Shown here: positions 1 to 9,444 of the stretch, piece by piece
How the letters are laid out: every line of letters begins with the position of its first letter
Position numbering within the stretch: position 1 is the first letter of the stretch
Assembly (NCBI GenBank): GCA_963922205.1
Contig: CAWUHX010000156.1
Span: forward strand, 62,001-126,000
Direction of reading: 5' to 3'
Length of the DNA: 64,000 nucleotides
Source: Romanomermis culicivorax
Taxonomy: Eukaryota; Nematoda; Enoplea; Mermithida; Mermithidae
Made by a program: the position numbers and the translations under genes
The notes under the pieces: generated by a model
The model's database searches: none
What the model was told of the DNA's origin: nothing
The model's input: the letters and a program-made list of their open reading frames with translations, nothing else

Positions 1-1
1 A

Positions 2-3000
2 AGTAGAATCCCCTGTGACGGTCTCATCCACAGCCCACCTTCTGCCCGCGGCGCTTTGCCCCTGAAGGACTTGGTAATTCTAGAACCTCGCTCCCTGACA
101 CGATTCACTGTCCCTGTTCCACCAATCTATACGAACGTGCCTGAGGTGGCCTTCTTTCCGAAGCACCTCACCGGATCTCAAAGACATGTATATTTTGCTG
201 GAAGCGTGAGTAGCGTGACCAACGGTCACATACCACTTCAGGTAGTTAACCCGAGTACTCATTCCGTGGTTCTCTACCCGCACACGACCATCGGTCATGT
301 GCAGATGCATAGTGAGCCCACACGGGAATCACCAGTCGACTCAGACACCGTCCTCGATCGTCAGTGGGTCGAGGCCAATGCTGTAATCTCACCGGACATC
401 TCCCCTCGGGACCGGACAGCCTTACTCGATCTGCTGGTTGCATACACCGACCTTTATGCTCTTGATGAAAAGGACACAGGTTCCACTGATCTCGTCCAGC
501 ACGAAATCAGCACGGGCGATGCCCGCCCAGTCCGCCGTTTCCCTTACCGGTCCTCACCTAAGGAGAAGGATCTCATCATGCAAGAGGTCAAGGCGCTCCA
601 GGAGAAAGGTATTATTCGGCCGAGCACGTCTCCGTGGGCTACTAATACTGTCCTGGTGCGCAAGAAAAACGGTTCTCACCGTATGTGTGTTGACTTTCGA
701 GGTCTTAACGAGGTCACGAAAAAGGATGTCTACCCTCTCCCACGGATAGATGACATTCTCGACACACTCAAGGGTATGAAATATTTCACTACCCTTGACC
801 AGGCTAACGCTTATTGGTCAATCCCGATTGCCGAGGCAGATAAGGAAAAGACGGCTTTTAATACGCCTATTGGACTTTACGAATTCAATTATTTGCCTTT
901 CGGTTTATGCAACGCACCAGGGACATTTCAACGCCTTATGGACCTCCTCCTTACTGGAATCCAATGGCGCACGGTTCTGACTTATCTCAACGACATTTTG
1001 GTGTTCGGGAACTCTCACACCCAAATGCTTGAGCGCCTGGCAGATGTGTTCGCCCGTCTTCGCCGGGGTGGAATGAAGCTCAGACTGAGCAAGTGCAAAT
1101 TCTCGCACTCAGAGGTAGAATACCTAGGCTATCGCATCTCACAGAGCGGCCTAGAACCTGACCAAGCCAAGCTGGCCGCCGTCCAAAACCTACCCATTCC
1201 ACAAAACGCCAAAGACATCAAGTCCTTCCTAGGCCTCGTGTCTTACTACAGGCGTTTCATCCCTGGTTGTGCCCGGCTCAGCGAGCCACTCACCAAGCTC
1301 TTACGGAAGGAAACTACTTTCCAGTGGTCAAAACCTCAGCAGGAGGCGTTCGATGAACTCCGCCGCCTGCTGACCAACCCTCCTATCCTGCGCCATCCGG
1401 ACTTTTCGAAATCCTTTATCTTTCAAACTGATGCAAGTATTTCGGGGATAGGAGCGGTTCTTAGCCAGTTAGACGAACATGGATACGACCATCCTGTCGC
1501 GTACGCCAGCCGAGGGTTAACAGCGGCCGAGAAAAACTATTCCATTACAGAACTGGAAACTCTCGCTGTTGTCCATTTCGTCAAGCACTTTGGACCATAC
1601 CTCTTCCAGCACGAGGTGGTCGTTCAGACTGACCATACCGCGGTCAAAGCAGTGTTGGAGAAGCCTAACCCCTCTGCTCGGATCGCTCGGTGGGGACTCG
1701 CGCTCGCCGAATTCAAACTGACAATTCGGCCGCGAAAAGGTCAGTCTAATGGTAATGCTGATGCATTATCACGCCTGCCGGATCCTAACTCCCTCACCGG
1801 TCAGAGTATTGATGATACTCCCCTCTACAGACCTGAGGGGCATGTTATGATGATCACCGATGGTGCGCAGCACCTGGCACGATCAAGAACCTTGACCGAT
1901 GGTGTGCAGCACCTGGCGCGTTCAAGTAATTCAGCACCGATCACTGTTGGCGCGGAGCGCCCGGTACGATCAGAGTCTTATGCCGAGATATCGGTTGGTG
2001 CGCAGCACCCCGACCTTTTCGCTGCTCAGCTGGAGGATCCGGACTTAGCCGACATCATTCGCTCCCTTAAGCCTCTGGGCGACCAGAATGATGTGCGCGG
2101 CTACCATCTGTTGGATAACGTTCTTCAGAAATGGACAGGCGAGTCCAATAAGATCGTCATACCCCGATCCATGGTTACTACCATTATCCGGGCTCATCAT
2201 GATGACATCTTAGCTGGACACTTTGGTGCTAAACGTACTGCGCGGCTCATTGCTCGCAGATACCACTGGCCTTCCCTCAGTCGGGATGTCAAGTCCTTCT
2301 GTCAGCGGTGTGATCTTTGCCAACGGAATAAGCCCGCTCGACAGAAAACCACTGCGACCCTGAAACCTATCACCATCACGGGACTGTTTCATCGGGTAGG
2401 TGTCGACTGTATGGGACCAATGACCACTAGCGAAGCTGGCAACCGTTTCATCGTAGTCTTTATCAACTACTTTACGAAATGGGTCGAGGCTTTTGCTACT
2501 CCGGACATCACTGCGCACACCATAGCCCGGCTGTTTGTAACGCAAATTGTCTGCCGGCACGGGGCACCGCAGATTCTTCAGTCAGATCGTGGCACTGATT
2601 TCACATCAAAACTGATGACTGAGATCACTGCGATCTGCGCAACGAAGAAAATCCACTCTACCGCCTATCATCCAATGACCAACGGCGAGGTGGAGAGAGC
2701 TAATCAAACGCTAGCCACACGGCTACGTATGTATGTTCACCAAGGACATACCGATTGGGATGAACACCTACCATACGCTGTGTTTGCCGTCAATATCAGC
2801 ATGAATGAGTCAACAGGGTACTCGCCCTTTGAACTCATGTACGGTCGCACACCCATGCTCCCTGTTGATGCCGCGCTCTCATTCAACCCTCCGGCCCATA
2901 TCATTAATGTTTCCTCATATGATATGGAGGTCAAACGTCATTTCACGAATGTGTTAACCTTAATCCAGAGTCGGATTGAGAAAGCACAGGAAGCCTATGC

Positions 3001-3364
3001 ACGGTCGTACGACCGGAAGGCACATGATGTCTCGTACAAAGTAGGGGATCAGGTGCTCAAACTGCGCACCTCCAGCAAACCTGGACTCACTCCTAAATTG
3101 CTGCCCATCTACGATGGGCCCTACCTTGTAACAAGTGTGGCATATCCCAATGTCACACTTCGTCTCGAGATGGATCAGGAAGACACTGTACATGTCAACC
3201 AGCTTCGACTTTACGTGTCCCCTGAACAACCGAGTGAAGCAGAGGATACACCTCCCACTTCACAGGCAACAGGTTCGGCACCCTTATTGTATCCCTCAAT
3301 AAGCCGGGACTTTACACCGAACCTGATTGACCCACATCTTGATGCAGAGGTCCCTGACCCTTAA
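2..3364 (+). CDS. pol: Ty3/gypsy Pol polyprotein: reverse transcriptase, RNase H, integrase (5' partial)
   Basis: The frame is open to the left edge, so the true start is outside. Numbering residues from codon 56: reverse transcriptase spans about 165-345 (VDFRGLN near 212), RNase H about 450-570 (TDAS, ELE, TDH, then GNADALSR), a His-His-Cys-Cys integrase zinc finger about 713-750, and an integrase core with Asp784, Asp844 and Glu880 in D,D35E spacing. A GPY/F-type C-terminal module (DGPYLV) follows. The RT catalytic box reads YLND where YxDD is normal, so the first Asp of the pair is Asn312 (codon 989-991). The conserved VDYF motif of integrase is INYF (Asn804). The frame is otherwise intact with no stops, which points to recent insertion, but the RT change should disable this copy. 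A degenerate tandem repeat lies between RNase H and integrase. No envelope frame follows. Confidence 0.95.
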   Translation, partial: SRIPCDGLIHSPPSARGALPLKDLVILEPRSLTRFTVPVPPIYTNVPEVAFFPKHLTGSQRHVYFAGSVSSVTNGHIPLQVVNPSTHSVVLYPHTTIGHVQMHSEPTRESPVDSDTVLDRQWVEANAVISPDISPRDRTALLDLLVAYTDLYALDEKDTGSTDLVQHEISTGDARPVRRFPYRSSPKEKDLIMQEVKALQEKGIIRPSTSPWATNTVLVRKKNGSHRMCVDFRGLNEVTKKDVYPLPRIDDILDTLKGMKYFTTLDQANAYWSIPIAEADKEKTAFNTPIGLYEFNYLPFGLCNAPGTFQRLMDLLLTGIQWRTVLTYLNDILVFGNSHTQMLERLADVFARLRRGGMKLRLSKCKFSHSEVEYLGYRISQSGLEPDQAKLAAVQNLPIPQNAKDIKSFLGLVSYYRRFIPGCARLSEPLTKLLRKETTFQWSKPQQEAFDELRRLLTNPPILRHPDFSKSFIFQTDASISGIGAVLSQLDEHGYDHPVAYASRGLTAAEKNYSITELETLAVVHFVKHFGPYLFQHEVVVQTDHTAVKAVLEKPNPSARIARWGLALAEFKLTIRPRKGQSNGNADALSRLPDPNSLTGQSIDDTPLYRPEGHVMMITDGAQHLARSRTLTDGVQHLARSSNSAPITVGAERPVRSESYAEISVGAQHPDLFAAQLEDPDLADIIRSLKPLGDQNDVRGYHLLDNVLQKWTGESNKIVIPRSMVTTIIRAHHDDILAGHFGAKRTARLIARRYHWPSLSRDVKSFCQRCDLCQRNKPARQKTTATLKPITITGLFHRVGVDCMGPMTTSEAGNRFIVVFINYFTKWVEAFATPDITAHTIARLFVTQIVCRHGAPQILQSDRGTDFTSKLMTEITAICATKKIHSTAYHPMTNGEVERANQTLATRLRMYVHQGHTDWDEHLPYAVFAVNISMNESTGYSPFELMYGRTPMLPVDAALSFNPPAHIINVSSYDMEVKRHFTNVLTLIQSRIEKAQEAYARSYDRKAHDVSYKVGDQVLKLRTSSKPGLTPKLLPIYDGPYLVTSVAYPNVTLRLEMDQEDTVHVNQLRLYVSPEQPSEAEDTPPTSQATGSAPLLYPSISRDFTPNLIDPHLDAEVPDP
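1849..2012 (+). repeat. Four-copy degenerate repeat inside the Pol linker
   Basis: In-frame units of about 33-45 bp encode variations on DGAQHLARS (DGAQHLARS, DGVQHLARS, VGAERPVRS, VGAQHPDLF). They sit between RNase H and the integrase zinc finger, a flexible linker that is variable in length in this family. Copies differ by several substitutions, so the expansion is not recent. Confidence 0.8.
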
Positions 3365-3398
3365 CTCAAGATGCACTCTCTTCATTGTCCCCGCTTAC

Positions 3399-3882
3399 GG
3401 ACGAGGACGTCCTTTTTCGAAGGACCGCCGTGCCCCTCACGAAGTGTCCACTCTTGTCCATGCTGGATCTTAGTGGATAGAAGAGAGCGTTCAGCAACCG
3501 CGTCACGCCTTAGGCGCATCCACACGCGATAGCCTACACTTCACTGGGTACATCCCCTGCGATAGTCCGACAATCTGTACCTCACTGGGCGCATCCTCTG
3601 CGATAGCCTACATCTTGCCCTGAAAATTTTTTATTTTCTGTGTTCCAGACTTTCGCACAGGATATTCAATGTCGGCAACCTCACGCATCAACAACCTCCG
3701 GTTACCATACCGCCGAACGGATTACGATCAAAGAAGGCTCTATCCGCCGACAACCCAACGGACCTATTCGACCACTTCCGCCGTCACACCTTGGAATGAC
3801 ATACGACCACGGACACGCCACACCAAACCTCACTACTAACCACTGCAAGGACGAGGACGCCCTTTTTCGAAGGACCGCCGTG
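3399..3882 (+). repeat. Direct repeat pair, 34 bp, flanking about 420 bp
   Basis: GGACGAGGACG(T/C)CC followed by TTTTTCGAAGGACCGCCGTG occurs at 3399-3432 and 3849-3882 with one mismatch. The block contains a short palindrome around TTCGAA. The pair may mark an internal duplication or a control element of the retrotransposon 3' region. Confidence 0.8.
3508..3622 (+). repeat. Three-copy tandem repeat around GCGATAGCCTACA
   Basis: Units of 35-45 bp share CGCATCC...GCGATAG followed by CACTGGG. The copies are imperfect. They lie between the two copies of the 34-bp direct repeat. Confidence 0.7.
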
Positions 3883-4090
3883 TCACGTGCCGCTCAATTC
3901 TCCAACGTCACGTGATCCCGATCATGCCCACATTTCGTTATTTTTTCATGTTTCGATTATTACTCGATCATGCTTTTGTTTATTTCATTTTTACACATAC
4001 ATTTTGTGTTCGTTTTTATATTTTCATGCATTTCTATGTTTCGTTTTGTTGTATTTTTATTTCTTTACAAACGCAGGCTACAGTAGGCCC

Positions 4091-4407
4091 TTTAGCTAAA
4101 AACTTCCGCCAGTCGTGCTCCACGAGCACATGGCTATTTTTGGTGCGCTCACGCACCTCTTATCATCAAAATTAGCGTCGTTTTTGTTAGGCAAAAACGA
4201 CTAGCTAAGAAGTTTTAGCTAAAGACGTTTATATGCTTAGCATAGGCACTGCAGTCGGCCTCAGTGCTAAACGCATGTGAATGAAAAATGTCTATGTGCT
4301 CATAGGCATCTTCTGCATCGCGTCTAGCTGCAGAAGTTAGCTTGAGCGCCGAGAAACTCTGCCCAAGCTGCAGCTGTAGCCAAACATGTCCTTAAAAGGA
4401 CATGTTT
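4091..4407 (+). other. Hairpin cluster, possible structured RNA element of the LTR
   Basis: An outer stem pairs 4091-4106 (TTTAGCTAAAAACTTC) with 4209-4223 and encloses GTGCTC/GAGCAC (about 4115-4129), GGTGCG/CGCACC (4142-4157) and GTCGTTTTTG/CAAAAACGAC (4177-4201). Downstream are GCACTG/CAGTGC (4246-4267), CTTCTGCA/TGCAGAAG (4310-4336) and a 12-bp stem with a 2-base spacer (4382-4407). So many near-perfect stems in 320 bases is well above chance. The role is unknown: packaging, dimerisation or translation control of the element RNA are possibilities. Confidence 0.65.
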
Positions 4408-4656
4408 CTTTAGTTTTTCGCTCATTCTTGGGTTCACCAAGCTTTCGTCCGGTCGTAACTCCGCGTCTGCCGCTCTTCGTCGAATTTGCATATTTTTATT
4501 GTACACCCGTGCGTCCGCCGCCTTACTACCAATAAATTTGCATAAATTTACCCTTGTTCACTGCGTCCGCCGCTTACCGCCTACACTACCCCGCTGCCCA
4601 TCAGTGCCAGGTGTCCGACCGCCCCGGTTCGTGAATTGACGTTGGAGTTTCACCTC

Positions 4657-4696
4657 CCGCTCGCTCCCGCTCGCCGCCGCTCGCCGCCGCTCGCGG
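4657..4696 (+). repeat. CGCTCGCCGC simple repeat
   Basis: Short GC-rich tandem repeat (CGCTCCCGCTCGCCGCCGCT type) within the presumed retrotransposon LTR region. Confidence 0.85.
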
Positions 4697-5354
4697 CTAG
4701 GACGCTTTGAGGATCGCATCCCCGCTCCCAGTGCCAGAAGACCGAAAGCATCCAGGGACTTGCCGCCCGTTGCGTCGAATCACTTGAGAAACAGGACTAG
4801 GTGAGTCTTCTCAGGGGATTATTGTTATTTGTGGGGTATTTGTAGGGAAATCCTTCCTAAGTCGGTTTCCCCTAAGTCCACAGATAAGTAGGGCCTCCAC
4901 CTCTTAGGTTCGGGCTAAAAAGGGGCTGTCTGGTTCATAATCGGGTCCCACAAATTAGGTCATTTTACGGGTGACCCTGTCCCCACTCTCACTGAGTAGG
5001 ACTCGGGGATTGTCGCACCTAGCCTGGCCGCGTTGTCCATTACCCTACAGCAAGACCCCAAGGACAACACAAGAGAACCAACTATAGATCTCTCTATAGC
5101 CACCATTTGCCAGGTTAGGCCCCAACGCCAACTCGGGAAGCCTGGGGAAAATGCCAGTATCCATCAGGAGTCACAGCCTATTACTCACTGTAATAGGATC
5201 AATCTGATATGGTTCACCATCAATGTGACGTCTAAAACACGGTATTACCTGATGAGATACCCAAACCTCCCCAGCTCTCCCAAATCCGCATGCCATACAC
5301 GTGACATGTAAGGCGCAACCTATAACATGGCGTAAAATGTGACATGTCGCATAA

Positions 5355-5666
5355 ATACATGTTCTTGGGGGTCTTTCTCCTAATCCCCCCCAGAACCTTT
5401 GCTAACCCTGGGCAGAAATCTGGGCTGACCTTCAGCAGAATTTTCCTTTTTCGTTATCTTTTACATAAAAACTTGAAAATTCCATGTAAAAATGTTGAAA
5501 ATCATTGGCAACAAAGTTTAGTTTTTCCTGTTGGAACTTGAAGAACACACTGAGAAACATCTCAAAACGACGTTTAAGCATTCTGATCAATTTTGATTGT
5601 TCTGGGCACTTTTTGAAAAAAAATTTGTGGCTGTCCCCCCCCAAACTTCTATGCTGTGCATGTATG
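5355..5666 (+). repeat. Dispersed repeat family Z, copy 1
   Basis: The stretch begins with CATGTTCTTGGGGG and ends with GTGCATGTATGG, with C-runs inside both ends. Its interior matches 29582-29893 along most of the length, for example TTCCATGTAAAAATGTTGAAAA and AAGCATTCTGATCAATTT against close equivalents there. It is non-coding and probably a small non-autonomous element. Confidence 0.7.
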
Positions 5667-5805
5667 GTCGCATAGGACTGGAACTTTGTAAGCTTACACT
5701 AACAGTTTTTCAAGTAAAAATCCTACAGTAAAAGCGTTGTGTAAACGACATTGAGGGCGACACTTGTTCGTCATTTTTCAATTTATAAAAATATAGAGTT
5801 TTTTT
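5667..5805 (+). repeat. Degenerate partial copy of 240-bp repeat family Y
   Basis: It shares the internal order ATAGGACTGGAA, GTAAGC(T)TACT, AAGTAAAAATCCTACAGTAAAAGC, GTGTAAACGAC and the CACTTGTTCGTCATTTTTCAATTT end with better copies such as 16023-16273. Outer ends are eroded. Confidence 0.55.
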
Positions 5806-5845
5806 CGATTCAAAGAATAAATTTTTTGCTACAAAAATGACATTC

Positions 5846-6744
5846 GGACGATCGATCGGGTATAGCTCATAACTGCGAATGGCTCATAACCGCGAATGGG
5901 CTCATAACCGCGAATGGCTCATAACCGCGAAAAACTTATATGCTATAGTATATGATATATTTTCTACATCAAAGGGTTCATAAGCGCGAATGGCCCATAA
6001 CCGCGAAAATTTACCTACTGATGCTTTTATAATGTCGTATTTTGTGTGAATTAATTGCATTAAGCCTCATTTCTTAATTATCCATGAAGTCAATTTACTA
6101 TTCAAAGTTCAACTTTTATTTAACTTCCATAACAATTCGTAACCAAAACACATTTTTAATAATCAGCAACAAGGACGCATGTTTTTTTCCAACTAAGTGT
6201 AATTAAGTAAGGAACTTCGTAAATTTTTGCTCAGTAACAAGTCAACTTCGCCAAAGTCCATTATAATCAGAATTTCAAAGAAAGGACAAAATTTTAACGA
6301 GTACTTTGAGACCAAAAAATTTCATAAATGAGTTTTGTGTTGAGTTATTGTTACGAAAATGCTGTTTCTATTTTTAAATTTTTGAAAGCCATGTTTTGCC
6401 GTATTTGCCCATGCTTAATTTACATATTTTTCGCCTTGTTCGCAATGAGGACAGCCGATGCATAGAGTTTTTTGCATTCTTGTAAAGAAATTCAGTTTCC
6501 CATCACTAATGGTGCACAATAGCCCATGCCACCCAATCAGTATTCTTCCATTAGTAGTGAAGGCACAAACGTAAAAAAGAACACGACCACCGCTTATTGG
6601 TGGTTATGAGCCTCTCGCGGTTATGAATCTTTCGCAGTTATGAACCCTTTTTATTTTTCGCGGTTATGAGCCATTCCCGGTTATGAGCCCCTTAGCGGTA
6701 ATGGGCCTTTCGCGGTTTTGAACCCCAATCGATCAATCTGATCG
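5846..6744. mobile_element. Foldback element 1: inverted arrays of a 17-bp unit
   Basis: The left end carries GCTCATAACCGCGAATG-like units repeated about six times (5862-6010). The right end carries the reverse complement about seven times (6598-6728). Both outer ends have GATCGAT-type sequence (about 5849 and 6732). The 590-bp middle is ordinary AT-rich sequence without a gene. This is the plan of a foldback transposon that moves with help from an outside transposase; no such gene is visible here. Confidence 0.75.
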
Positions 6745-6785
6745 AGCTATTCAAAAACATTTGAACTTGCTGTGTCTATTTATAG

Positions 6786-6957
6786 CAAAGAGAGGAGTTG
6801 GTATTATAAATTTAGATGATTACTATTACGTCGCCGCCAGTTCGCCCAAAAATCGTAATCCAATCAAGTTCGACTCTTTCATATTTTACGCCTCCCGTTC
6901 TTATCCAGGCTTTTCTTTCATTGGGCCCGATGATCCTCAGAATAGAAGGCGTATCAT
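6786..6957 (+). CDS. Isolated probable exon, product unrecognised
   Basis: This 172-base open stretch is flanked by an acceptor (TCTATTTATAG) and a consensus donor (GTAAGTAG). It has coding-like composition against an AT-rich background. It encodes about 56 residues rich in aromatic residues and Pro (YYYVAASSPKNRN, SYPGFSFIGPDD). I do not recognise the family. It lies between two foldback elements. Its end phase (2) does not join directly to the coding piece at 8692, so if they belong together an exon is missing. It could instead be a gene relic. Confidence 0.35.
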
Positions 6958-7447
6958 GTAAGTAGTGAGAATCATACTATCGGCTTTGAGGATTTGACTT
7001 CACCCAGAAAGCAGCCTTCTTCACCACATGTCTTTTCGAGTTGAGCAAGAGATTTTTTCGCCAAAATGCACTAATGAAATTAGCCAGCAATCGAGCTCGA
7101 TAAGATGTATATTCAAAAACATATTTTGGCATGCTGTACCACCATTTTGGATTGACTTGTGGGAGGTTACTGTTTGATTGCATCTTATGTAAATTTCAGT
7201 GTAAAAGAAGCTTACCGGCAAACGAGATGAGCTTTGCAGCATTGACTCTAGAAAACTTGCACCTCTGCGTTTATTTTTCTCTTAATTTACAGTACTCTGA
7301 TGTTGTGTTTGTTTTTTCTGCTTGTGTAGTTTTTTGAACGGATAGCAAGCAGCTTATGTAAATGACCTTTCTGTCAATAGACAAAACCAGAACAAAAACC
7401 ATTCATATAAACAATATGAAATTTCGGAAAGAAATTTCAATAATAGG

Positions 7448-8668
7448 ATAGGTAGTGCGGGGTACTCTTGTGAGCGATTCCCAAGACAGCGAATTCCCAA
7501 GTGAGCGAATTCCCAATTGAGCAAATACCCAAATGAGCGAATTTCCAATTGGACGATTCCAAACGAGCGATCGAAAAACACTTTCTTCATACTTTCCTTG
7601 TTTTCCTCATATTTTCCTTTGTATGTTTTTTTTTCTTTCGTTTTCTGTGTATATTGCTTATGTTTTCGTCTATGTATGTTTTTACTTCTTTCATCTTTTC
7701 TATCTGCTTTCTTTCATTTCCTTGCTTCTTGTCATCTAATTTGTTTCTTTTTTTGCTCATGATGCTGTACATTACAAGTTGTCATTTTAAATAACCGTAG
7801 TCTTCCGTATAATTTTTGTGCAGTTCGGCATGTTTGAGTCTTTCATCGTTGTAAGTAAGAAAAATCTTCATACAAAAATAAAAAAATGCTGGAAGAAAGA
7901 AAACATCAGGAAAAAGGAAACGTAAACAAAAATGAAGACATTAATGAGTGAAAATAAGTGGAAAAGCATTTGAAAACGAAAAAAACATAAAAAAGCGACG
8001 AAAAAGAAGAAGCAAGACAGAGAAAGAAGCAAGGAAGAAAGAAAATATAATGTGAAAAAAGAAAAAAAGAAACAGAATCAGGAGAATAGAAAAAGATGAA
8101 GATAAAGTAAAAGCAAAAAACTAAGATAAAAACTGTGTATGAATGAAAAAAAAATCACAAAAGATAAAATTAAGTAGGAAGTAGAGCGTGTCGATTTGTA
8201 CAAGACTAATATGGAAGGCAATGCTTATTAAAAATGACAACATGTAATGTATCGTTTCATGAGAAAATAAGAAAAAGGTAGATGACAACAAAACAGAAAA
8301 TGAAAGAAAGCGGAGACAAAAGATAAAAATGCAAAAACATAAATAAACGAAAACATAACCAACACACAGAACGAAAGAAATAAAAATATATACAAAGAAA
8401 AATGTAAGGTAAATAAGGAAAATGTGAGGAAAGTGTTATTACATGCTCGATCGCTCGTTTGGAATCGCTCAATTGGGAATTCCCTCAATCGGGAATCGCT
8501 CGCATGAAAATCGCTCATTTGGGAATTCGCTCATATGTAAATTCGCCCAAATGGGAATCGCTCACATAGGAATCGTTCAATTGGAAATTAGCTCACTTGG
8601 GAATTCCCTCATTTTGGAACTCGCTCAAATGTGAATCACTCACTTGGGAATAGACCGGCAGCACTATA
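7448..8668. mobile_element. Foldback element 2: inverted arrays of a GAATTCCCAA(TT)GAGC-type unit plus long arms
   Basis: The left array (about 7470-7575) has roughly seven units such as GAGCGAATTCCCAATT. The right array (about 8450-8655) has about a dozen inverted units. Inside the arrays the arms continue to pair: 7575-7800 matches the reverse complement of 8225-8450 at roughly three bases in four. Transcripts of either strand would fold into a hairpin of over 300 bp. The left arm is pyrimidine-rich and the right arm purine-rich. The hydrophobic frames in this element are translation of low-complexity T-rich DNA and are not genes. Confidence 0.8.
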
Positions 8669-8691
8669 CCACTTTCCTCGACATCTTTCAG

Positions 8692-9113
8692 TCCCATTCA
8701 GAAACGGCACAATGGACGAAAGTGATACCAACGGCCTGTTTTTCATAAACGGACCAATGTCGATGTTGATGCAAATGGTGACCAACAAGACGGCCGTGGT
8801 GGAAAACCCTCTCAGAGATTTTCTATGGGAATTTCAAATTTACATCAATGGAACTTGCAGCGATCAAAAACAAGGTCAAGAATAAATAGTAAAATTTTTT
8901 TTTCTACTTTCATAAGCTATTCTGTATGTTGCAGTCGTACAAACGACCAAAGTCACATCCGATACCATCTCCGAAGCAACAAAAATCACATCATCAGTCG
9001 ACGGAACAACGAGAGCGAACAAAATCAGTGGAACAAATAAAGTTACTGTAACCACCAAACGTTCATCTTCGTCTTCGTCAGCAGATCTCTGTCGAGCCAG
9101 AAAACGAGTGTGA
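8692..9113 (+). CDS. Small two-exon gene or 3' end of a gene, product unrecognised
   Basis: Exon 8692-8874 follows an acceptor (CATCTTTCAG) and holds an ATG at 8712. A 60-base intron (8875-8934, GT...TTGCAG) joins it in frame to 8935-9113, which ends in TGA. From the ATG this gives 113 residues. An N-terminal half with hydrophobic and aromatic residues (GLFFINGPMSMLMQM) and an N-glycosylation-type NGT is followed by a Thr/Ser/Lys-rich tail with a run of six Ser. The frame is also open through the acceptor, so earlier exons may exist upstream of foldback element 2. I do not recognise a family. Confidence 0.4.
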
Positions 9114-9444
9114 AATAACGGTTGAATGAAAAAAAATGAATGACAATCGGACTGGAACAAATTTCAACAAAATTTTTGAACATGAGATTGGTTTTAGAAC
9201 ATGATGCATGATTTATCACGTCACTTTCTGCTCAGGATTCATAAATTAAAATTAAACATACTCTACAGGAATGTAACTAATTTTGTGGAAGATCAGTAGG
9301 TAAACATTATAAACAACTTTTCCTCAAAATGTTTCTATGAATAAGTTTAAATTTTTGAAGGCAACCTGTTTACAGCGTTAGTTCAAACATTAACTCTCGA
9401 TTAATAATCCGCTTTTATACTCTATTCTCATCTACTTTTCAACC
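9114..9444. other. Short intergenic stretch before PSMD3
   Basis: About 330 AT-rich bases. It presumably contains the PSMD3 promoter and 5' leader, but I see no clear TATA box or other defined element. Confidence 0.5.

Larger units (their letters stand above)
1..5310 (+). mobile_element. Ty3/gypsy LTR retrotransposon, 5' part cut off by window edge
   Basis: A block of clearly higher GC than the surrounding DNA carries a long Pol frame followed by about 1.9 kb of non-coding sequence. Gag, protease, the primer-binding site and the 5' LTR would lie left of the window. The right limit is approximate: composition falls back to the AT-rich background near 5300, and I could not fix an LTR end or a target-site duplication. 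Domain order RT, RNase H, integrase is that of Ty3/gypsy (Metaviridae) elements and not of Ty1/copia. Confidence 0.9.
3365..5310 (+). other. Retrotransposon 3' non-coding region, presumed 3' LTR included
   Basis: No coding frame of note follows Pol. The stretch holds a duplicated 34-bp block (3399-3432 and 3849-3882), a tandem repeat (about 3510-3620), a T-rich segment (3940-4070), a hairpin cluster (4091-4407), an AATAAA (about 4531) and a CGCTCGCCGC simple repeat (4657-4696). A good splice-donor-like AGGTGAGT lies near 4798. I could not delimit the LTR because its partner is outside the window. Confidence 0.6.

Noticed and set aside
3640-4175. Short frames after Pol considered as an envelope gene
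   Set aside because: The longest is 91 codons, with no signal peptide plus anchor arrangement. It overlaps the duplicated 34-bp block and the T-rich segment.
4324-4506. 60-codon frame in the LTR region
   Set aside because: Lies over the hairpin cluster; no similarity or start context.
7517-7794. Hydrophobic frames in foldback element 2
   Set aside because: Several overlapping frames give the same low-complexity Phe/Ser/Leu text, and the inverted arm gives it again. It reflects T-rich DNA.
5846-8668. Regular short repeats considered as CRISPR arrays
   Set aside because: Repeats are contiguous or nearly so, without unique spacers of uniform length, and occur as inverted pairs in animal DNA.
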